From Riptortus pedestris (Eukaryota; Arthropoda; Insecta; Hemiptera; Alydidae): 64,000 nt of DNA. The notes under the pieces are model-generated. The model ran no database searches, was not told where the DNA came from, and was given only the letters and a program-made list of their open reading frames with translations. Both the position numbers and the translations under genes were made by a program. The stretch covers positions 125,110,001-125,174,000 of the forward strand of contig CM032228.1 of assembly GCA_019009955.1 (NCBI GenBank). Direction: 5' to 3'. This document shows positions 1-13,066 of the stretch, piece by piece; position 1 is the stretch's first letter; each line of letters opens with the position of its first letter.

Positions 1-426
1 TTAACGGTTCTTTTTTTATGGGAATCCGCTAGGTTTAGGCAGCTCTTCCGTGACAGAGTTATATGTATTTTTGAGTTCTAGAAATAAAAACAAAAAGAAA
101 AATGCGAGTTGAGACGGTATATATTCTTGGCGTACTTGGGATTAAAGTTGCTCCCCTAGCTTTGGAATCTCGTGTACAATTCAGGGAGTCTCCGGCATTC
201 TGAGTGGCATACCTAATGCATCCGATCCCTAACCCTTTCTCAAAGATTTATGAGCACTCCCTTCTAGGCTCATCAGCCGTGTAGAAGGTAAACTCTGGCA
301 TATCTGCAGCTGTAAATCCGCTTCAGTTTCGTTCGCGTTTCAAATACATTTTAATGGTAATGTTTTAAATGAAATGTCTACTTTGCAGATAATTTCAGCA
401 TAAAATAAATATTATGTATTGATATC
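1..426. other. unassigned sequence
   Basis: No gene or repeat of the families found elsewhere in the window is visible. The interval is AT-rich with moderately GC-richer text around 180-330. Confidence 0.5.
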
Positions 427-618
427 GGGTACTCAGGTTGCCGTGTGACTTAAGGCGTTGGGATAAATCTTACATTAAACCTAAAGTGGCGAGTTCGATT
501 CTCACCTAGGCAATAGTTATTTATATAGTGACGAACTGAATAAATAAATAAAATACTTAACCTGTAGATATCCCGTCCCACTTAGCGGTAGTAGCACAAA
601 TTGGACGTAAATAAATAT
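427..618 (+). repeat. tRNA-derived SINE, diverged copy
   Basis: The copy opens with a tRNA-like head (CTCAGGTTGCC, then ACTTAAGGCGTTGG). It has a B-box match, GAGTTCGATTCTC, and a body containing TAGTGACGAACT, ACCTGTAGATA and a terminal TTGGACGTAAATAAAT. Order and orientation agree with the better copies at 57.9 and 43.2 kb. The middle of the body is shortened: the 'CCACCCTGGCTAGAAAAGGGTGG' segment is missing. Confidence 0.85.
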
Positions 619-2256
619 CATAAAAGAAATATATTACGGAAAGCCATGGAGTAATAATTTTATTGCATTGAGTGAATGAGATTTTTTTTTCTATGATTTT
701 ACAATCTGAAAATCAGACGTAGTTTTTTAGATTGCATGGCCAACATAAATTTGGTAGGTTAAATTAACATAACTTAACTTCTGGCTCCGCCATGTGTGGT
801 TTGGTTTTACTACTGAATTAGAAATAAGAAATTATATCATTTATTTACAAATTTTAATGTCCGTAAAGGATGTAAGCTCTTTGAACTAAGCTTTGAACAT
901 TTTTCTTTATCTCCAATCACGACAACATCCATACTCCTCTAATTACGGATTCCTGGCCTCCAGATGTCATCTAAGGCTTCGAGTCACTTATGATTCAAGT
1001 TACCTCTTCTACAACATTATCGAGAACCGTGTAAAGCACTCTTGGAAGACTGGTTGGTTCCATTCCTTCTACATATTCCTAACTATATCCCTGTTGCTGG
1101 GTCAAACGACCTTAGAACTCCATCAATTAGACACTTCTGTTGGTCATCAATACTTCACTTCGATCCTTATTTCCGGCAACACTCACCGGTTTTTCATAGT
1201 GAGAGTCTACGGCCATCTGCCATACAAGAGCACGGCCACAAATCTCCATAATGTCTGAATCCACTGACTCCAAAGATGAATTGTTTGATGGCTTTATTTT
1301 TTCCTCCATAGTAATCTAGTTTCTCTAAAAACATTATTTTTTCAATCACGGGTTACCTTCATATTTTTATTCGTAAATATTTGTTAACTATCATGGTGGC
1401 AATATTATAACTAGTCAACATTTAGATTGAAATTGTGTGTCTTCTTGAATAAGTTTTGAATTATTATTATTATTATTATTATGTTTTCATTTATTCTGAC
1501 TTCAATTACAGCTATTTTTAGATATATAATTTAAACTGTCGATAATTTCTGATTGTAAACAAGGACTTAAGGAGAGAGCTAGGAGTGTAGGAATTCTATT
1601 GCTGGGAACAAACTGGGGCAGAGATGAGTTAGGTATTCATGGGGCCATGTCTTTGAGGTGGAGTATAAGCTCGTTTATCTCTATTCTTCCACAAGTTTCC
1701 CTTTACTTATGAAATATACATGGAATTCACCTTTAAATACAATAGGTTCTAGATTATACTAAGACAGTGGTTCCCTATCTATTATTATTTTAATTTGAAT
1801 CACTTTTTACAAGTCAGACAGCCTTACAACTGTATGAATTAATATATTGCTGACCCCCACCCCCTCACGTTGGATGAGGTATTTATGCCTTAACATTTTA
1901 AAATGTATGACTTCTTTCTTCATTTGAATGAAAATCATCTTGGTCTATATTCCTTAAGAATCAGGAATTCCATTTGACTAATCGATTACATTTGTGTGCT
2001 TGTGCTATATCACTCGAAGTTAAAATGTTTCGTCACGCAGGCGCTAGCCTAGTTGGGGATATTTCCCACGGGCAGAATGACACGTGATGTCGTTACACTG
2101 GGTTTGATGGCGTCATTTACAAATTTAAATCTCTATTTCCCCTTTTTAAGTATTTTAAATTTAATTTGGAAATGAGATGTTTACTGATACTGTAGCTGAT
2201 AGGGGAAATCTCAAGAACTGGATTTAGCAAAAAGAGGGGGATGTATTAAACGACAA
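619..2256. other. unassigned sequence with a short (TTA)n tract
   Basis: A block at about 890-1310 is less AT-biased than its surroundings and is open on both strands (121 codons on plus from a TTG; 60 codons on minus). I recognise no domain and see no paired splice sites, so I do not call a gene. A (TTA)n microsatellite lies at about 1460-1482. The rest is plain AT-rich sequence. Confidence 0.45.
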
Positions 2257-2440
2257 ATATTATTATTTGTTAATGTCCACATTTTGCTTCTACGGCTGAT
2301 TGGGACGGATTATCTATAGTTTACCAACCTTTTCTAGCCAGGGTGGGACTAAGACTTTTATTTAATGAGTTCGTCACTAAATAAATTCCTATTGCACAGA
2401 CGAGAATCGAACTTGCCACTCTAGGTTTAACCTGAGTTCC
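2257..2440 (-). repeat. tRNA-derived SINE, minus strand
   Basis: On the plus strand the copy reads as the reversed family. TTAATGTCCAC marks the 3' end. It is followed by GGATTATCTATAG, CTTTTCTAGCCAGGGTGGGA, GAGTTCGTCACTAAATAAA and a tRNA-like B box, AATCGAACTTGCC. The tRNA head is truncated near 2440. Confidence 0.9.
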
Positions 2441-2518
2441 AAAAAAACGACAATTGAAGTATATTTCATTATCCTTCATATTGACTATAAACCATTTATT
2501 GATCAAAGAAACATTAAC

Positions 2519-3103
2519 GGAGATAACCCGCTTCTCTGAGCCCCACTCCTCCAGGGTCGATTTCGACCATTAGACGCCTCGATTTTTAGTTATACACGAA
2601 AAGGTTAAATGTTGAGTATGGAAAAAAAAATAACTAACTCATAAATTCATTAAATAAGGTTCTAGAGTATATGGAATGTTCATTGATGAATTTTATTGAA
2701 AATGTATCCTTGTTCCTCAAATTCTAATGGCCCGTTGAAAGTAATGCTTGGAATTTAGGCTTGAATTGTAACTTTACGTGATAGTATCTCATATCAGTAG
2801 GAGTGAAGGGTGTACTGAAGGCTAAAGCAAAAAAAATTCGGTTAATATTGAATTGAAGAAGAAACCCACAAAATAATGCTTGCAGAAAATTACATACAAC
2901 AAGATTGGATATTATAGGCTTTTATGTAGGAGTCATAATATCAGAAAATATATAGACTGTTTTTATTTTACTCCTTCTCTAAAACTCCGAATTTTCCCGC
3001 CCACCTTCAGGTCCAATCTGATCTATTAACGAACTTGATCTTTAATTTTACTTGAAATATCTACTAAACAAAACTTGTGGCCGTTAGTGTTAGTAGACTT
3101 ATA
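2519..3103 (+). mobile_element. HLE (Helentron-like) remnants, strongly decayed
   Basis: Two pieces of the HLE family in plus orientation. Around 2540-2625 the core C-tract block with CGATTTCGACCATTAGACG is recognisable. From about 2790 to 3103 the text again follows the family order: a GTACTGAAGGCTAAAGC block, TTCGGTTAATATTGAA, CCAATCTGATCTATTAACGA, then CTTGATCTTTAATTTTAC. Both ends are missing and internal spacing is altered, so this is an old, broken copy or two copies. Confidence 0.6.
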
Positions 3104-3129
3104 ACAATTTTGCCAATGACCATACAGAC

Positions 3130-3385
3130 ATTGAAGATGATTAGCCAGCATTACCAACCTTCTTCAGATCTCTGTATCATCCTTCTTTACTGTGTCAAAT
3201 CATCTCTTCCCTCTTGGTTTCCACCACATCTCTCTCGCTCCACTGTATAGAGATACCCAGTTGGGCCACTCTTTCCACCACTCTTCTTATGTTCCACCCA
3301 CTGTAATCTCATAGCTTTTATATCTTGTGAAATAGACTGTCTCTTTGAAAATATAGAATCCTTTCTCATGTCTTCCTTCTCAAGA
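3130..3385 (-). pseudogene. LINE reverse-transcriptase C-terminal fragment (weak)
   Basis: Read on the minus strand, a frame contains ISQDIKAMRLQWVEH, which resembles the 'DIK..RLxWxGH' segment just after the RT domain of RTE/CR1-like non-LTR retrotransposons. A shifted frame then gives KPRGKR and FDTVKKD, resembling the usual 'GRPKKRWxDxVKKDL' continuation. The frame breaks and in-frame stops make it a pseudogene. No upstream RT motifs (such as YADD) were found nearby. Family assignment rests on motif resemblance only. Confidence 0.5.
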
Positions 3386-3420
3386 GTCCTAACTGACCTT
3401 CCCGTGTCAGGCCATTTATC

Positions 3421-4987
3421 ACTTAAAGAACCTTATGTTTAACCTTTCAAACTTTGCTTCTAGTGTATGACAATCAGTAAGGGTTTGATACATTTAGCAT
3501 CGTAAAAAGTTATTAAATCAATTTCATCTAATAGTCGGTTTTTATTTTTATACTTAAGGGTGAAATTCGAAAAACAATTACAGTGTTATATGTAAGATGT
3601 AAACTCGACCATTCCAAAAATATACTTAAGTTACCTTTACATAATGGGCATTTTTACTTTAGACTGTGCACTTTGTGGTATTTTCTTTGTAAGTATTTAG
3701 CCTTAATTTTATTATTTCTCTTATTAAAATTATTAATTATTAGTATAGAAACTTTTAACTTTTTGGCGTACTTGTGAACTTGAGTGTTTTATTAGGTAAT
3801 TAGTCGTTTATGGAAGTTTGGGATGAACTAATTCGATGGAAAGTTTCTTGCATCAAAGTTTAATAATGTATGAAGAACACGGTATGGGATTCATGCTCAG
3901 ATATTTATGGAAAGAGTTAATAAATTATTGTTTATTGCATAACGATAATTTACTTTAACATGCTTTCCCCAGTATTGTGATTTGGTACTGCATATGAGAA
4001 CCTTGATTCTTTGAATACCGGCGTTTCACAAATGACATTTGTATATTAATTTTCAGTGTAAAGGATGTAATTTCCATTTTTCATTTCTATGCGGGAATGA
4101 GAGTTAATGAATATTGTATAAAAAATCTGAAATTATGTACATGCCTTTTCCTGTCAAGTTTATAGTTAACATAAAAAATAATTCTTCTTATGAAAAAACT
4201 TCAAAAGTTCAATAGATTTTTGTTATAAGATGTGTTTCCGTTCATATTTATAATTCCAGATTAATAATTTTAAGAATCTTTTAAAAAGAATATCTTAGAA
4301 TTTAATATACTCGGTCTGTTCGTGTTTCATAGGGAGTGGCTCTAACGATTTTTTGGTTTTTCTGTATAATCTTCACTTTGATGAAGAATTGCTTTTCCTA
4401 GTACCTTTGTTGTTAGTTCGCCTAACCATGAAGAAGGGCACATTTCTGAATAGTCTTTATGGCTCTCCACTGAAGTGCATTTCCTTGAATGTCAGATATT
4501 CCGTGTTCATGAAAACAGCAACAATGCAGAACCTTGAAATAAACATCCCAGGATCCATGTCATTTTTTGTATGTGAGAAATACATTAGTTTCGGATATAT
4601 TTTTCTCGTACTTTAGATTTATAATTCCCAGACATGAACGCATTTTCCTTACGTGGCATTCTATGTAGATTTAGCATAATTAAAAATTTTAATGATTCCA
4701 GTGATGTAAATTTTCATATATATGTTTATCATTCATTGCGAGAAATTCCGAGGTTGGTTAGATGGTAATATAATTATGTGGTACAGTTGAATAATAACCT
4801 TGAGCTTTGATACTGAATGTGTTAGCGAGTGGATCTGGATCATTCTTTCCTCTATTGGCTTGCTTATTAGCTCCTGGACATAAGACCTGACTGACAAGAG
4901 ATTTGGTAGGTACTCTATGAACCTAGACTTCATGAAAGTCCACTTCAAAAAAGTCCGCCACTCAGAGGCTGCGTTAACTCTTCAATG
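3421..4987. other. unassigned AT-rich sequence
   Basis: No repeat family, splice-bounded exon or RNA gene could be supported. Short open frames at 3583-3777 and 4353-4616 encode AT-driven hydrophobic peptides with no recognisable motif. Confidence 0.45.
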
Positions 4988-5517
4988 AGAATAATATTTG
5001 GTATTTAGGCTTCCAATAAAGTACTTCATAATATAACAGCTTATTGTTAATATGACATGAGTAGGAGGTTTACTGAATGCCGAAAACTAAAAAAATGCAA
5101 ATATCTCGGTTAATAATCAAGATTGTGAAAAAACGTACAATGCAACATTTTTGGAACTTTACATTTGCAATAACATGGTTCTATACAATTTTTCGATCCG
5201 ACGCATATCAACGAAGATATTGATTTGAATTTTCAAAATTACCTCATCTAAACCCACCCTCCCCAAGGTCAGATTTCACCCGTTAACGAACTCGACCTTT
5301 ATTTTTACACAAATGTTTAAACATGGATTTTAGTAACGATATAGCATTGTGACCACTAGACCGATAGCAAACACACACACATATATATATAGTTTTGAAT
5401 GGACCTCATCTATGTCATCTCCTTGGTAGGATCGATGGACATTTGAGGAAATGCTTCGAAAATCACGTCATGAGTACAACCACAATAGGAGAATACATCT
5501 TAAGGGAAATCTGCTAA
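4988..5517 (+). mobile_element. HLE (Helentron-like) element, subtype lacking the usual 5' end
   Basis: In plus orientation the copy starts with a TATTTGGTATTTAGGCTTCC block seen in the long subtype, then AGGAGGTTTACTGAATG and ATGCAAATATCTCGGTTAAT. The core follows (TTTTCGATCCGACGCATA, a C-rich tract, CCCGTTAACGAACTCGACC), then a short (AC/AT)n block. The 3' part has GGTAGGATCGATGGACATTT and ends TTAAGGGAAATCTGCTAA. The left half of the 3' hairpin is degraded. The AGTCCGTCACGC 5' terminus is absent. Confidence 0.85.
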
Positions 5518-6961
5518 AAGACAGTTAAGGCGGACTGAATCGAATTCATTAGGATTGTAAATAAAAACACTTTGCCATGTTGCCACACTAAACCATTGCT
5601 TCCAAAAGTCATATGAGAGTTCGTTTTGTTTTATGTGTTGTATAATATTCTCTTTAACCAGATAATCTTTTGATTTTTAGTACCTGCTATGGTGAATAAC
5701 CTTCACCTACAGCCTTAATGTGGTTTATTGTCACATTCTTTATTTTGTTGAGGTTAAAGGAATTAAAATTGGTATTAATGACGTGGAATGGTTAGTAGAG
5801 TTCTAGTGTAACTTTCAAGTCACGTATGACTTAGTTTCCACAGAATTGCCTCAATTGACATTCTACGAGTTCACTTAAATTGGCTGGTCTCCCGAGTGAC
5901 CGTTCACTGGACAACTGTGCTTGCATTTGACCTCCAATGGACTAAAAAACTACTTATTTCCTATACAAATTTTCCTCTAGCAGGTTTATAATTGTTAAAA
6001 ACTTTAAGCAACAACAAAATAATAGTTGGAAAAGGCCATTGTGAAGCAACAAAAGACACGTCTGGTAACTTTCTTGACCTCTTAATCCATTTTATACTTA
6101 AATGTATTGATTTTAACTGAATTGATAGTTTTTATTTTAACTACTTAGTTCAACCTGCTGTATTCCACACCAACAGAAATTGCCCCTATTCAAATAAGAA
6201 GCTTAAGTGCATTTTCATTTATTTTTAAAATAAATTTAAACAAGTGTATAATCATTTATAGTCCTTACACTCTCTAAAGACGTTATTAGAATTAAAAACA
6301 TTCAAGACCATGTCTCGGAAGTTATTATTTTATTATTAGTTAATCTGGATGAAAAGCATTCAATAGTTGTACGGTCACGCATTTCACAATACCTCTAATA
6401 CTTTTTTGACAATCTCAATTTTGATTAAGCTGGGATGGATGACGTTCGAAATATGTCAATTTATGTGAGATTGTTGATGCAGTTGCCTGCTCCTCTTGAA
6501 ACAAGGCGAAAGCTGTACGTTAAAAACTGACGGATTAGTATCTGTTGGGGTCATGAGCATCTGATCGAAATTAGCTTTTCAAAGTTTATTGTTACGAAGT
6601 GCAAATAGTTGAATCATTAGGTTTAGGTATTTTCCCCCAGGGATAAGGATATTAGAAATCCTTCAAATGTCATGTGTCAAAGGAAGACGATCCGGATAAT
6701 AGAGTAAATTTTTAACCAATGAAATCAGTAATGAAATTGATGACGTAATTACTAAAAACAAATCAGGGTATATATTGCCGTTTTTTTTTGTTTTTTTTTC
6801 TGTCTTCAACGAAATTAGCACGATGAATAAAAAACATTAATGACATACGGTTTAATACTCAAGATTTAACTGTTTTTATTAATACTGCTATATTTGTTTT
6901 ATTTTAGTATTAATATTCAATATTTTTATTTATGTAAGAATGCACTAAATAAAATTATTAA
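5518..6961. other. unassigned sequence
   Basis: AT-rich, with no recognised exon, LINE, SINE or HLE text. A T-rich run lies at about 6781-6802. Confidence 0.45.
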
Positions 6962-7040
6962 TTCCCACGAGGCTTGGGTAGGGTGGTAACCTGTAAATAA
7001 AGCCATAGTAGCATTAAGTGGATGTTAATAAATAACTTGT
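6962..7040 (+). repeat. SINE 3' fragment
   Basis: Only the tail of the SINE family is present: GGGTGGTAACCTGTAAATAA, then CATAGTAGCATTAAGTGGAT and TTAATAAATAA. The tRNA-like head is missing. Confidence 0.7.
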
Positions 7041-7314
7041 TAAATATATATTTAAAAGAATAAAATGTTTTAATGTGGAATTTGCTATCTTAGGGTTTCC
7101 CAGTGTAATGGATGGGGCTAATCGATATATTAAGGCCGAATCCCTTATTCTAAAAGTTAGGCAAAAACTTTCCATGGGATTTCGAGATCTATTTTGCCAA
7201 GAGATTAGTCTCTAACATTAGTGTGTTTTAAGAGGGCAGAGATTGGCCATAGAGTTAAGGCTTAATAATTGACATGGCTTATGTTCCTTGGAAGACCTTG
7301 GCCTCTGTATTTAA

Positions 7315-7503
7315 CATATTTGATCGTGTGAGTAATGGCGTAGGTCTTAATGCACTAAAACCTAGAGGCTTAAGTTCAATTCTCGTTTGAGCAATAGGAG
7401 TCGGCGAACTCTTTAAATAAAGTCCTTGGCCCCAACTTGGCCAGGAAACGGTCGGAACTTATTGCTGTTGTTGACCATAAAGTAGGTGATAATAAATAAA
7501 GTT
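7315..7503 (+). repeat. tRNA-derived SINE, highly diverged
   Basis: A tRNA-like head (GTAATGGCGTAGGTCTTAAT) is followed by a weak B box (AAGTTCAATTCTC), GAGCAATAGGAGT, CGAACTCTTTAAATAAAGTC and CCTTGGCCCCAACTTGGCCAG. It ends in a GATAATAAATAA tail. The order matches the family with many substitutions. Confidence 0.7.
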
Positions 7504-10500
7504 TTAGTGTGTTTTAAAGGAAAAATATACTTGCAATATTTAGATCTTATTTATCTGTAAGCTTGTGCCCTATTCTTTTAGCATTGCGCAGCTGCAATCC
7601 TTGATATGGAGATCCTCTCAACTATCTAAGAAGCTTTCCACTTACTCTACTGCTCGATGCACACTCTTAATTAGTCAGGATGTTCTGAAATACTCTAATC
7701 GCTTCAAAGGAAAGTCCCTTTTACTTTTCCCTCCCCACCCTCTGGTTGAGGCTTGAGACACGGCTTGAGGTATATGGAGCATGGTATGGCTCTGGTAGGA
7801 GGGAGAGTAAGCAGTCCGTGAAGTCCCAGCGGTGGGTGAGGTGCCAGTCCACATCTAGCCAAGGATTATGCCACTTCTCTTCAGTGCCAGGCAAGGATTC
7901 ACTGTTGTCGGCTTCCATTCATTCTTTGCAGGTCTCCATTCTTTATATTATATCCATCTTGCACCAATAGGAATAGCGCATTTTTTGCACAATATATACA
8001 TTCATGTACGTTATCAACTCCAAATATAATAAACACCTTTCAAAATGGAAAGCCATCGTGAATGTGAAGGATTTGACATTGTCTTTCTCTCATATTTAGC
8101 CACATGATTAATATTCATAAGTGGCATATACAAACCTTAAAACATCCTGGTAAACTATATTTTAGAGTGTCCTCTAGACTAGAATAAAAAATAGTTATGA
8201 AACATATTTTTCCATTATCTCGGATCATTTAAGGACACTGGATTACATTTGACAAGACTTAAACAGACTATTAAAGAAAGGGCGGCTATCTTCTTATTAG
8301 TCCTCTTCGTGTAATATGTCTTAAGCATTAGGAAACCTTCATTTTTCAACCACAACCCTCACTTACCTTATAGAACAGTTAAGTCCGATGACGATATTTC
8401 GAAATAGCATCATTCCAGAAGTTTAATTATGCAATATTCAAAAAGGGGCTTATAGGGATACTCTCTGTCGATTCTGAGAAAAATGAAGAAGCGTTTATAT
8501 GATCATAAACATTTGCGAACTACGTTTATACTTCAACCCTTGGTTCCAATCCCAATATCTTCCTATTCTTCTTATCTGCTGCAGCGGTCTCCTGGTCCAA
8601 AAGATACCTACGTAGCTTTCGGCGTCATAAAGAGCCCGAGAATTAGATGCCGTAGCAGAGTAGAGCAGAACAGTTAGCACGTAAAGTCTACGAAATGATA
8701 GAAATACTTATTATTTCTAAGATAACGTCTCTCTAAATAGGGTTTCTAAAGAAATTTTCGCATATTTGGCGCTGGGTGTATCATTGGTACCTTTGACATA
8801 AGAAGTAATCATAGGAACGGCATAATTTTGTTTTGAAGGTTATTATAATCATATTCTCTATTAACCTGATGATGTTAATCCAAGTTTTTCATAAATTAAA
8901 TTTTAATGAACTAATATTTAGCATTAATTCCTTCCTACAATAACTTCTTTCAAGTAACCATTCTTATATTTTCCAGTCCCTGAATAGAGATCTCCTTTTC
9001 GCCAGGTTACCTTTTCACACAAAGAATAATCACAAAAAACATTCTTCTAATTATTTCGCCCATAGCTAGTACACATTGATTTTTTTTTTCATTCGGCAAA
9101 TTTATGAGCTTATAACACTTTTACAGAAAACAAAAAAGTAAACAATAAACCGTAGGCTTTTGATGAGACATACTTTAAAGAGCTCTGTTACTTTTGTTGT
9201 ATCCCATTTTAGTGTCGTCCTACTTTTTCGTGCTACGTGTTTCTGGAATACGTTTCGAAAATTCTTATTTTCAACGAGATTGATACTAGGAAAGAAAACT
9301 AACTATATAGCCAAACATTTTCTAGTGCTAATGTAGGAAATTGATCATTTGGTCATAATCACAGTTTTCGGGATGAGAGCAGGTGAAGGGTTAAAGAGAA
9401 AAAAAAAAACGATAGCTTATGTAAACGTATTAAAATATAATTTTATAGATATATATGCGCATTAAGATAGGCCACCGCCGTTTGTTGTAGTTGATAGTTT
9501 GACTGCAGTCTATCTGGCGCATTTCAGATTTTTATTGCAGAATAGCATCTGTATTCAGAGTATCTTAAAAAGTAAAGAAATAATAATAAACAAAAATGTC
9601 TTAAAATAAAGAAGCTAAAGAATTCAAGTATAAAAATAATAAGATGTGGGGAAACAAGAGAAATGCCAAAATTACCAACTCAGTAAAGTGCGATTACAAT
9701 GCCATTATTGAGAAATAGTTCAATCAAAGGTAGCTCCAATGCTTTCTCACTTTCGTTCTGTTTGATGATTGAAGATGGTACTAACAGATTATAGTATGTA
9801 AATAAGGGTAATGGTGGGCTTTCCATGTCATTGAAATCTTTAAAAAAATGTTTGAAAAAAGAGTGTTTATTAAATATAGCCTTCTTAGGCAGAAAAGGGA
9901 GGGATGAAAGAAAGTAATACACATAATTAAATCCACATAATTTCATTAAATCCTTGTGCGAATGGAACTGCGTTAAATTATCTATGCAATTTTGTACTTA
10001 ATAAATCAAAGAAAATAAGGAGCTCATATAATTTCATACACTGAGAATAATAAGGCATTAACTAAACACAAAAAAAAAATAAACAAGACAACCTTAAGTT
10101 GCTTTTAATATTTATCAAAGCAGTGGTGTTACTTATACTTGTGTGTATTGCCAAAATTATAAGATGTATGAGGAAATAGAGCTAATTTACATGGCTACAA
10201 GGTTATTTGTGTTTACAACCGCATCTAAATCTGAATGTTTTTCTTTCTTCTAACTGTGGCAGAACTGCTTTGAGCCTTTCTATTAAAATATTGATTTAAA
10301 ATTCTAATTACAACATTTGTTCGTTACTAAGCCACAATTATTATGGGGTTGTCTTGCTTAAAGTTTTCTCGTTCCGTTGAAAAGGGTAAACTTTGCTCTT
10401 GAAAACTTGAACTTTCTCAGAGAACATTTTAACTTTTATGAAACATTTATTTTTCGGGCAAATCTCGGTTTTGGGAGTTTAGATGTAAAATCTGAAAAGT

Positions 10501-10884
10501 AGGCTGGGAACTTAGAAGTCTTATTTTGTATTGATTTATTTCACTTTATTTTATTTCTTTAGACATTTATTAATAATAGGGGAATCGTGTTTGACCTGTA
10601 TTTCACTTTGAAGTGTTAGAAGTAATCTATTACAAAAGTAAGGTTTATTTAACATTAGTAATACGCCTATGCAAGCTCCTCCCTTCCATTTTGCTAACTT
10701 AGCATTATGAAGCAGAAATTTCTTTTTGCTGAAACTCTGTATTCCTGATCTAGTCAAACCCAACCAAATCACAAATATGTATTAAGCAGTTATAATCAAT
10801 CTAAAGATAATATAAGAATAAAGAGAAAATCAAATTAATTTTTTCAATTCAATTTGTTATTATTAAATATTCTTCTTATGGAGA
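7504..10884. other. unassigned sequence with two less AT-rich blocks
   Basis: Two blocks stand out by composition: about 7570-7920 and about 8480-8690. Both are open in more than one frame, and their peptides match no family I know. The first ends near CTTTGCAG|GTCTCC, which looks like a splice junction but has no matching partner. The second contains CAGCAGATAAGAAG-like purine-rich text on minus. The remainder is AT-rich with poly-A/T runs. I call no gene. Confidence 0.4.
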
Positions 10885-10886
10885 AA

Positions 10887-11150
10887 ATAAAATTATGTCA
10901 TTGGCACAAAATGTTGTTATCTGAATTAAGTATAGTATATTTAAATAAAAATATGCAATTGCTACAAACTTTGTTTAACTGCATTTATTACATTGTATTT
11001 AAAGGCCAGTATGCATTTTGCTACAAGATTCTTTTAAATTGCATTGACTGTATTCTATTTAAACAAAAATATGCCATTGCTACTATATCTTGAAAAGCTG
11101 AATTTATTACAGTGTATTTAATATATCGTCATTTACCTACAATCATTCTT
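10887..11150. repeat. 58-bp tandem repeat, about 4.5 diverged units
   Basis: A motif of the form ATG-CATTG-CTAC recurs at 10895, 10953, 11011 and 11071, with a weaker version at about 11128. Each unit also carries a CTGCATTTATTACA-like stretch and ends with GTATTTAAA. Spacings are 58, 58, 60 and about 57 bases. The units are clearly diverged, so this is an old small minisatellite. The 79-codon frame across it follows from the repeat and is not a gene. Confidence 0.8.
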
Positions 11151-11493
11151 ATTACACAACTTGAAACACATTCCATCCGGCACGCCACCTTACGTAAATA
11201 GGTACATGCGAATAATTTCTTTCAAATATTTTTTTTTTGGGGGAGGGGGAACGGTCTTGATAATTTACAACGTGCTCAAGGAGGTTTTCATAGTAAATAG
11301 CTTTATGAATTATTATGGTGGGGAAAAATTATAGATCCACTACTTTCTCATTTTTATCATAGCGATAACTCACATCTCTTAAGATATGTATTTATACTGT
11401 TTGAAAACCGATTTCATTCATGACTACATAATTCAAGAATGTTTATTTTACAAAAATATTATTGTTAAAGGTATCGTTATAGCTTAGAGTTTC

Positions 11494-11496
<3 letters not shown>

Positions 11497-11568
<72 letters not shown>

Positions 11569-11570
11569 AT
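11497..11570. repeat. (AT)n(GT)n microsatellite
   Basis: About 50 bases of alternating AT run directly into about 22 bases of GT. A 135-codon minus frame crossing this tract is produced by the repeat (TH and IY runs). Confidence 0.98.
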
Positions 11571-13066
11571 AAACAAAACAAATTAAGCTGCCTTCTATTT
11601 TGGGGATGTAGATGTAGATGAGGTTGTTTTTGGGGCGATCAACTGCATGGTTATTACGCCCTTCCATTCTATTTTGGGGATACCTATCAAGGTCAGCCTT
11701 CTTATCTGCCTTATTTAAGGTAATTATTTCCATTTTGAGTCTTATATAAATATCTTTTCTGTTGGGGATGTTGCTAAGGGAGTAGCTTAAATCAAACTTT
11801 ATTATGGTATAAATGGAAATTAATATGTATGTGTGTATATACATTTCCACTTAGGATTGAAGTATAGAATGTCTCGATTTTAATAGAATGTACTGAAAAT
11901 TCCACGTTATTTTGGTGCTTATTAAATGGTTTTTACAACAATGAATTCATAAATTTGTTGTATAGTTTTGTTATAACTATGACTCACATATTTCTAGGGA
12001 TAAATATAGAGGATTTATTTTTTAAACAAAATATATTGAGTCTGCCTTATTGTTTGATGGAGAACTGGAAGGAAGATCTATATTTAGGATCGATGGGAAG
12101 CCCGTTTATTCCTCTCTATTAATACATTGCTTGTTCTTCAAGATAAATAGCTCAAGGTTAGAATTAACAAATACTTGTTAATTTTTTCACATTTCAAATG
12201 TTGATAGATTGCATTTTCTTTAAGTGAAAATATTTATTATTATATCAACTTAGTTTAAAGTAAGAATATTTCTCTTCTAATTGGCGCTAATCAAGGACAT
12301 GTTGCGTGACATTGTGTTAGATTTTTTAGCGACTTTAATAGGCCCTAATAACTAACGCTATTCCTTACATGATAATTGGCTTTCTCATCTATGCTCATTC
12401 ACTATGAGATGTTTCTCATGACAAATTTTTTATAAATCAACAATTTTGAATGAATTGTTCTTCAAATGTAGAAAATCAGCTATATTCGTTGTACACATGA
12501 GGCAAGTCTTTTAAACTTCCGTCAAATGTCCATAGATGCTTCTGGTAAGTGCCGACATGAGATTTCGTCAAATGAGAAAGTATTAACGCTTAAGTACCCT
12601 CTATTTTCCTTTGATACTATAAATTTAAGAGATTCATGTGAAACTAAAAGCCCAGTTTTTTAATGATGGAAATCAGGTTAGAAATGGTGGGGTTTAGAGA
12701 AGAGGAGAATTATAAAATTTAAATATCTTCGACACAATACTCTGGATTGAAAAATGTTCTAACTAATCATATAAGCTGCTGCAGCATTTGTTTCAATTTA
12801 TTTGAATAATTATAAATGAAATTATATAGCATTTGTGTATAACTTCACTAGACAATATGTGAGTCCCTTAAAATTAAAGCATTCCTTAGATAAAATAATT
12901 CATTAATTATTTGACTGACCTGCTATGAAGGTTTTTTTTTTTTTTTTTCATGTGCACTGCTTAATTTGTATTTACGCCTATACTTTATGTATATACTTTT
13001 TACCATGATATGTCAAAGTAACAGTATATGGAATATCGGTGTCTTGAAAACACAGCTTACTAGGTT
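11571..13066. other. unassigned AT-rich sequence
   Basis: No supported feature. A poly-T run lies at about 12931-12948. Confidence 0.45.

Noticed and set aside
893..1258. 121-codon plus frame and overlapping minus frame in a less AT-rich patch
   Set aside because: It starts from a TTG, has no family motif or splice pair, and both strands are open, which suggests chance or a decayed element.
10887..11150. CRISPR-like array
   Set aside because: Units are contiguous diverged tandem repeats without unique spacers, and the sequence is eukaryotic.
11443..11850. 135-codon minus frame
   Set aside because: It runs through the (AT)n(GT)n microsatellite, and the rest has no motif.
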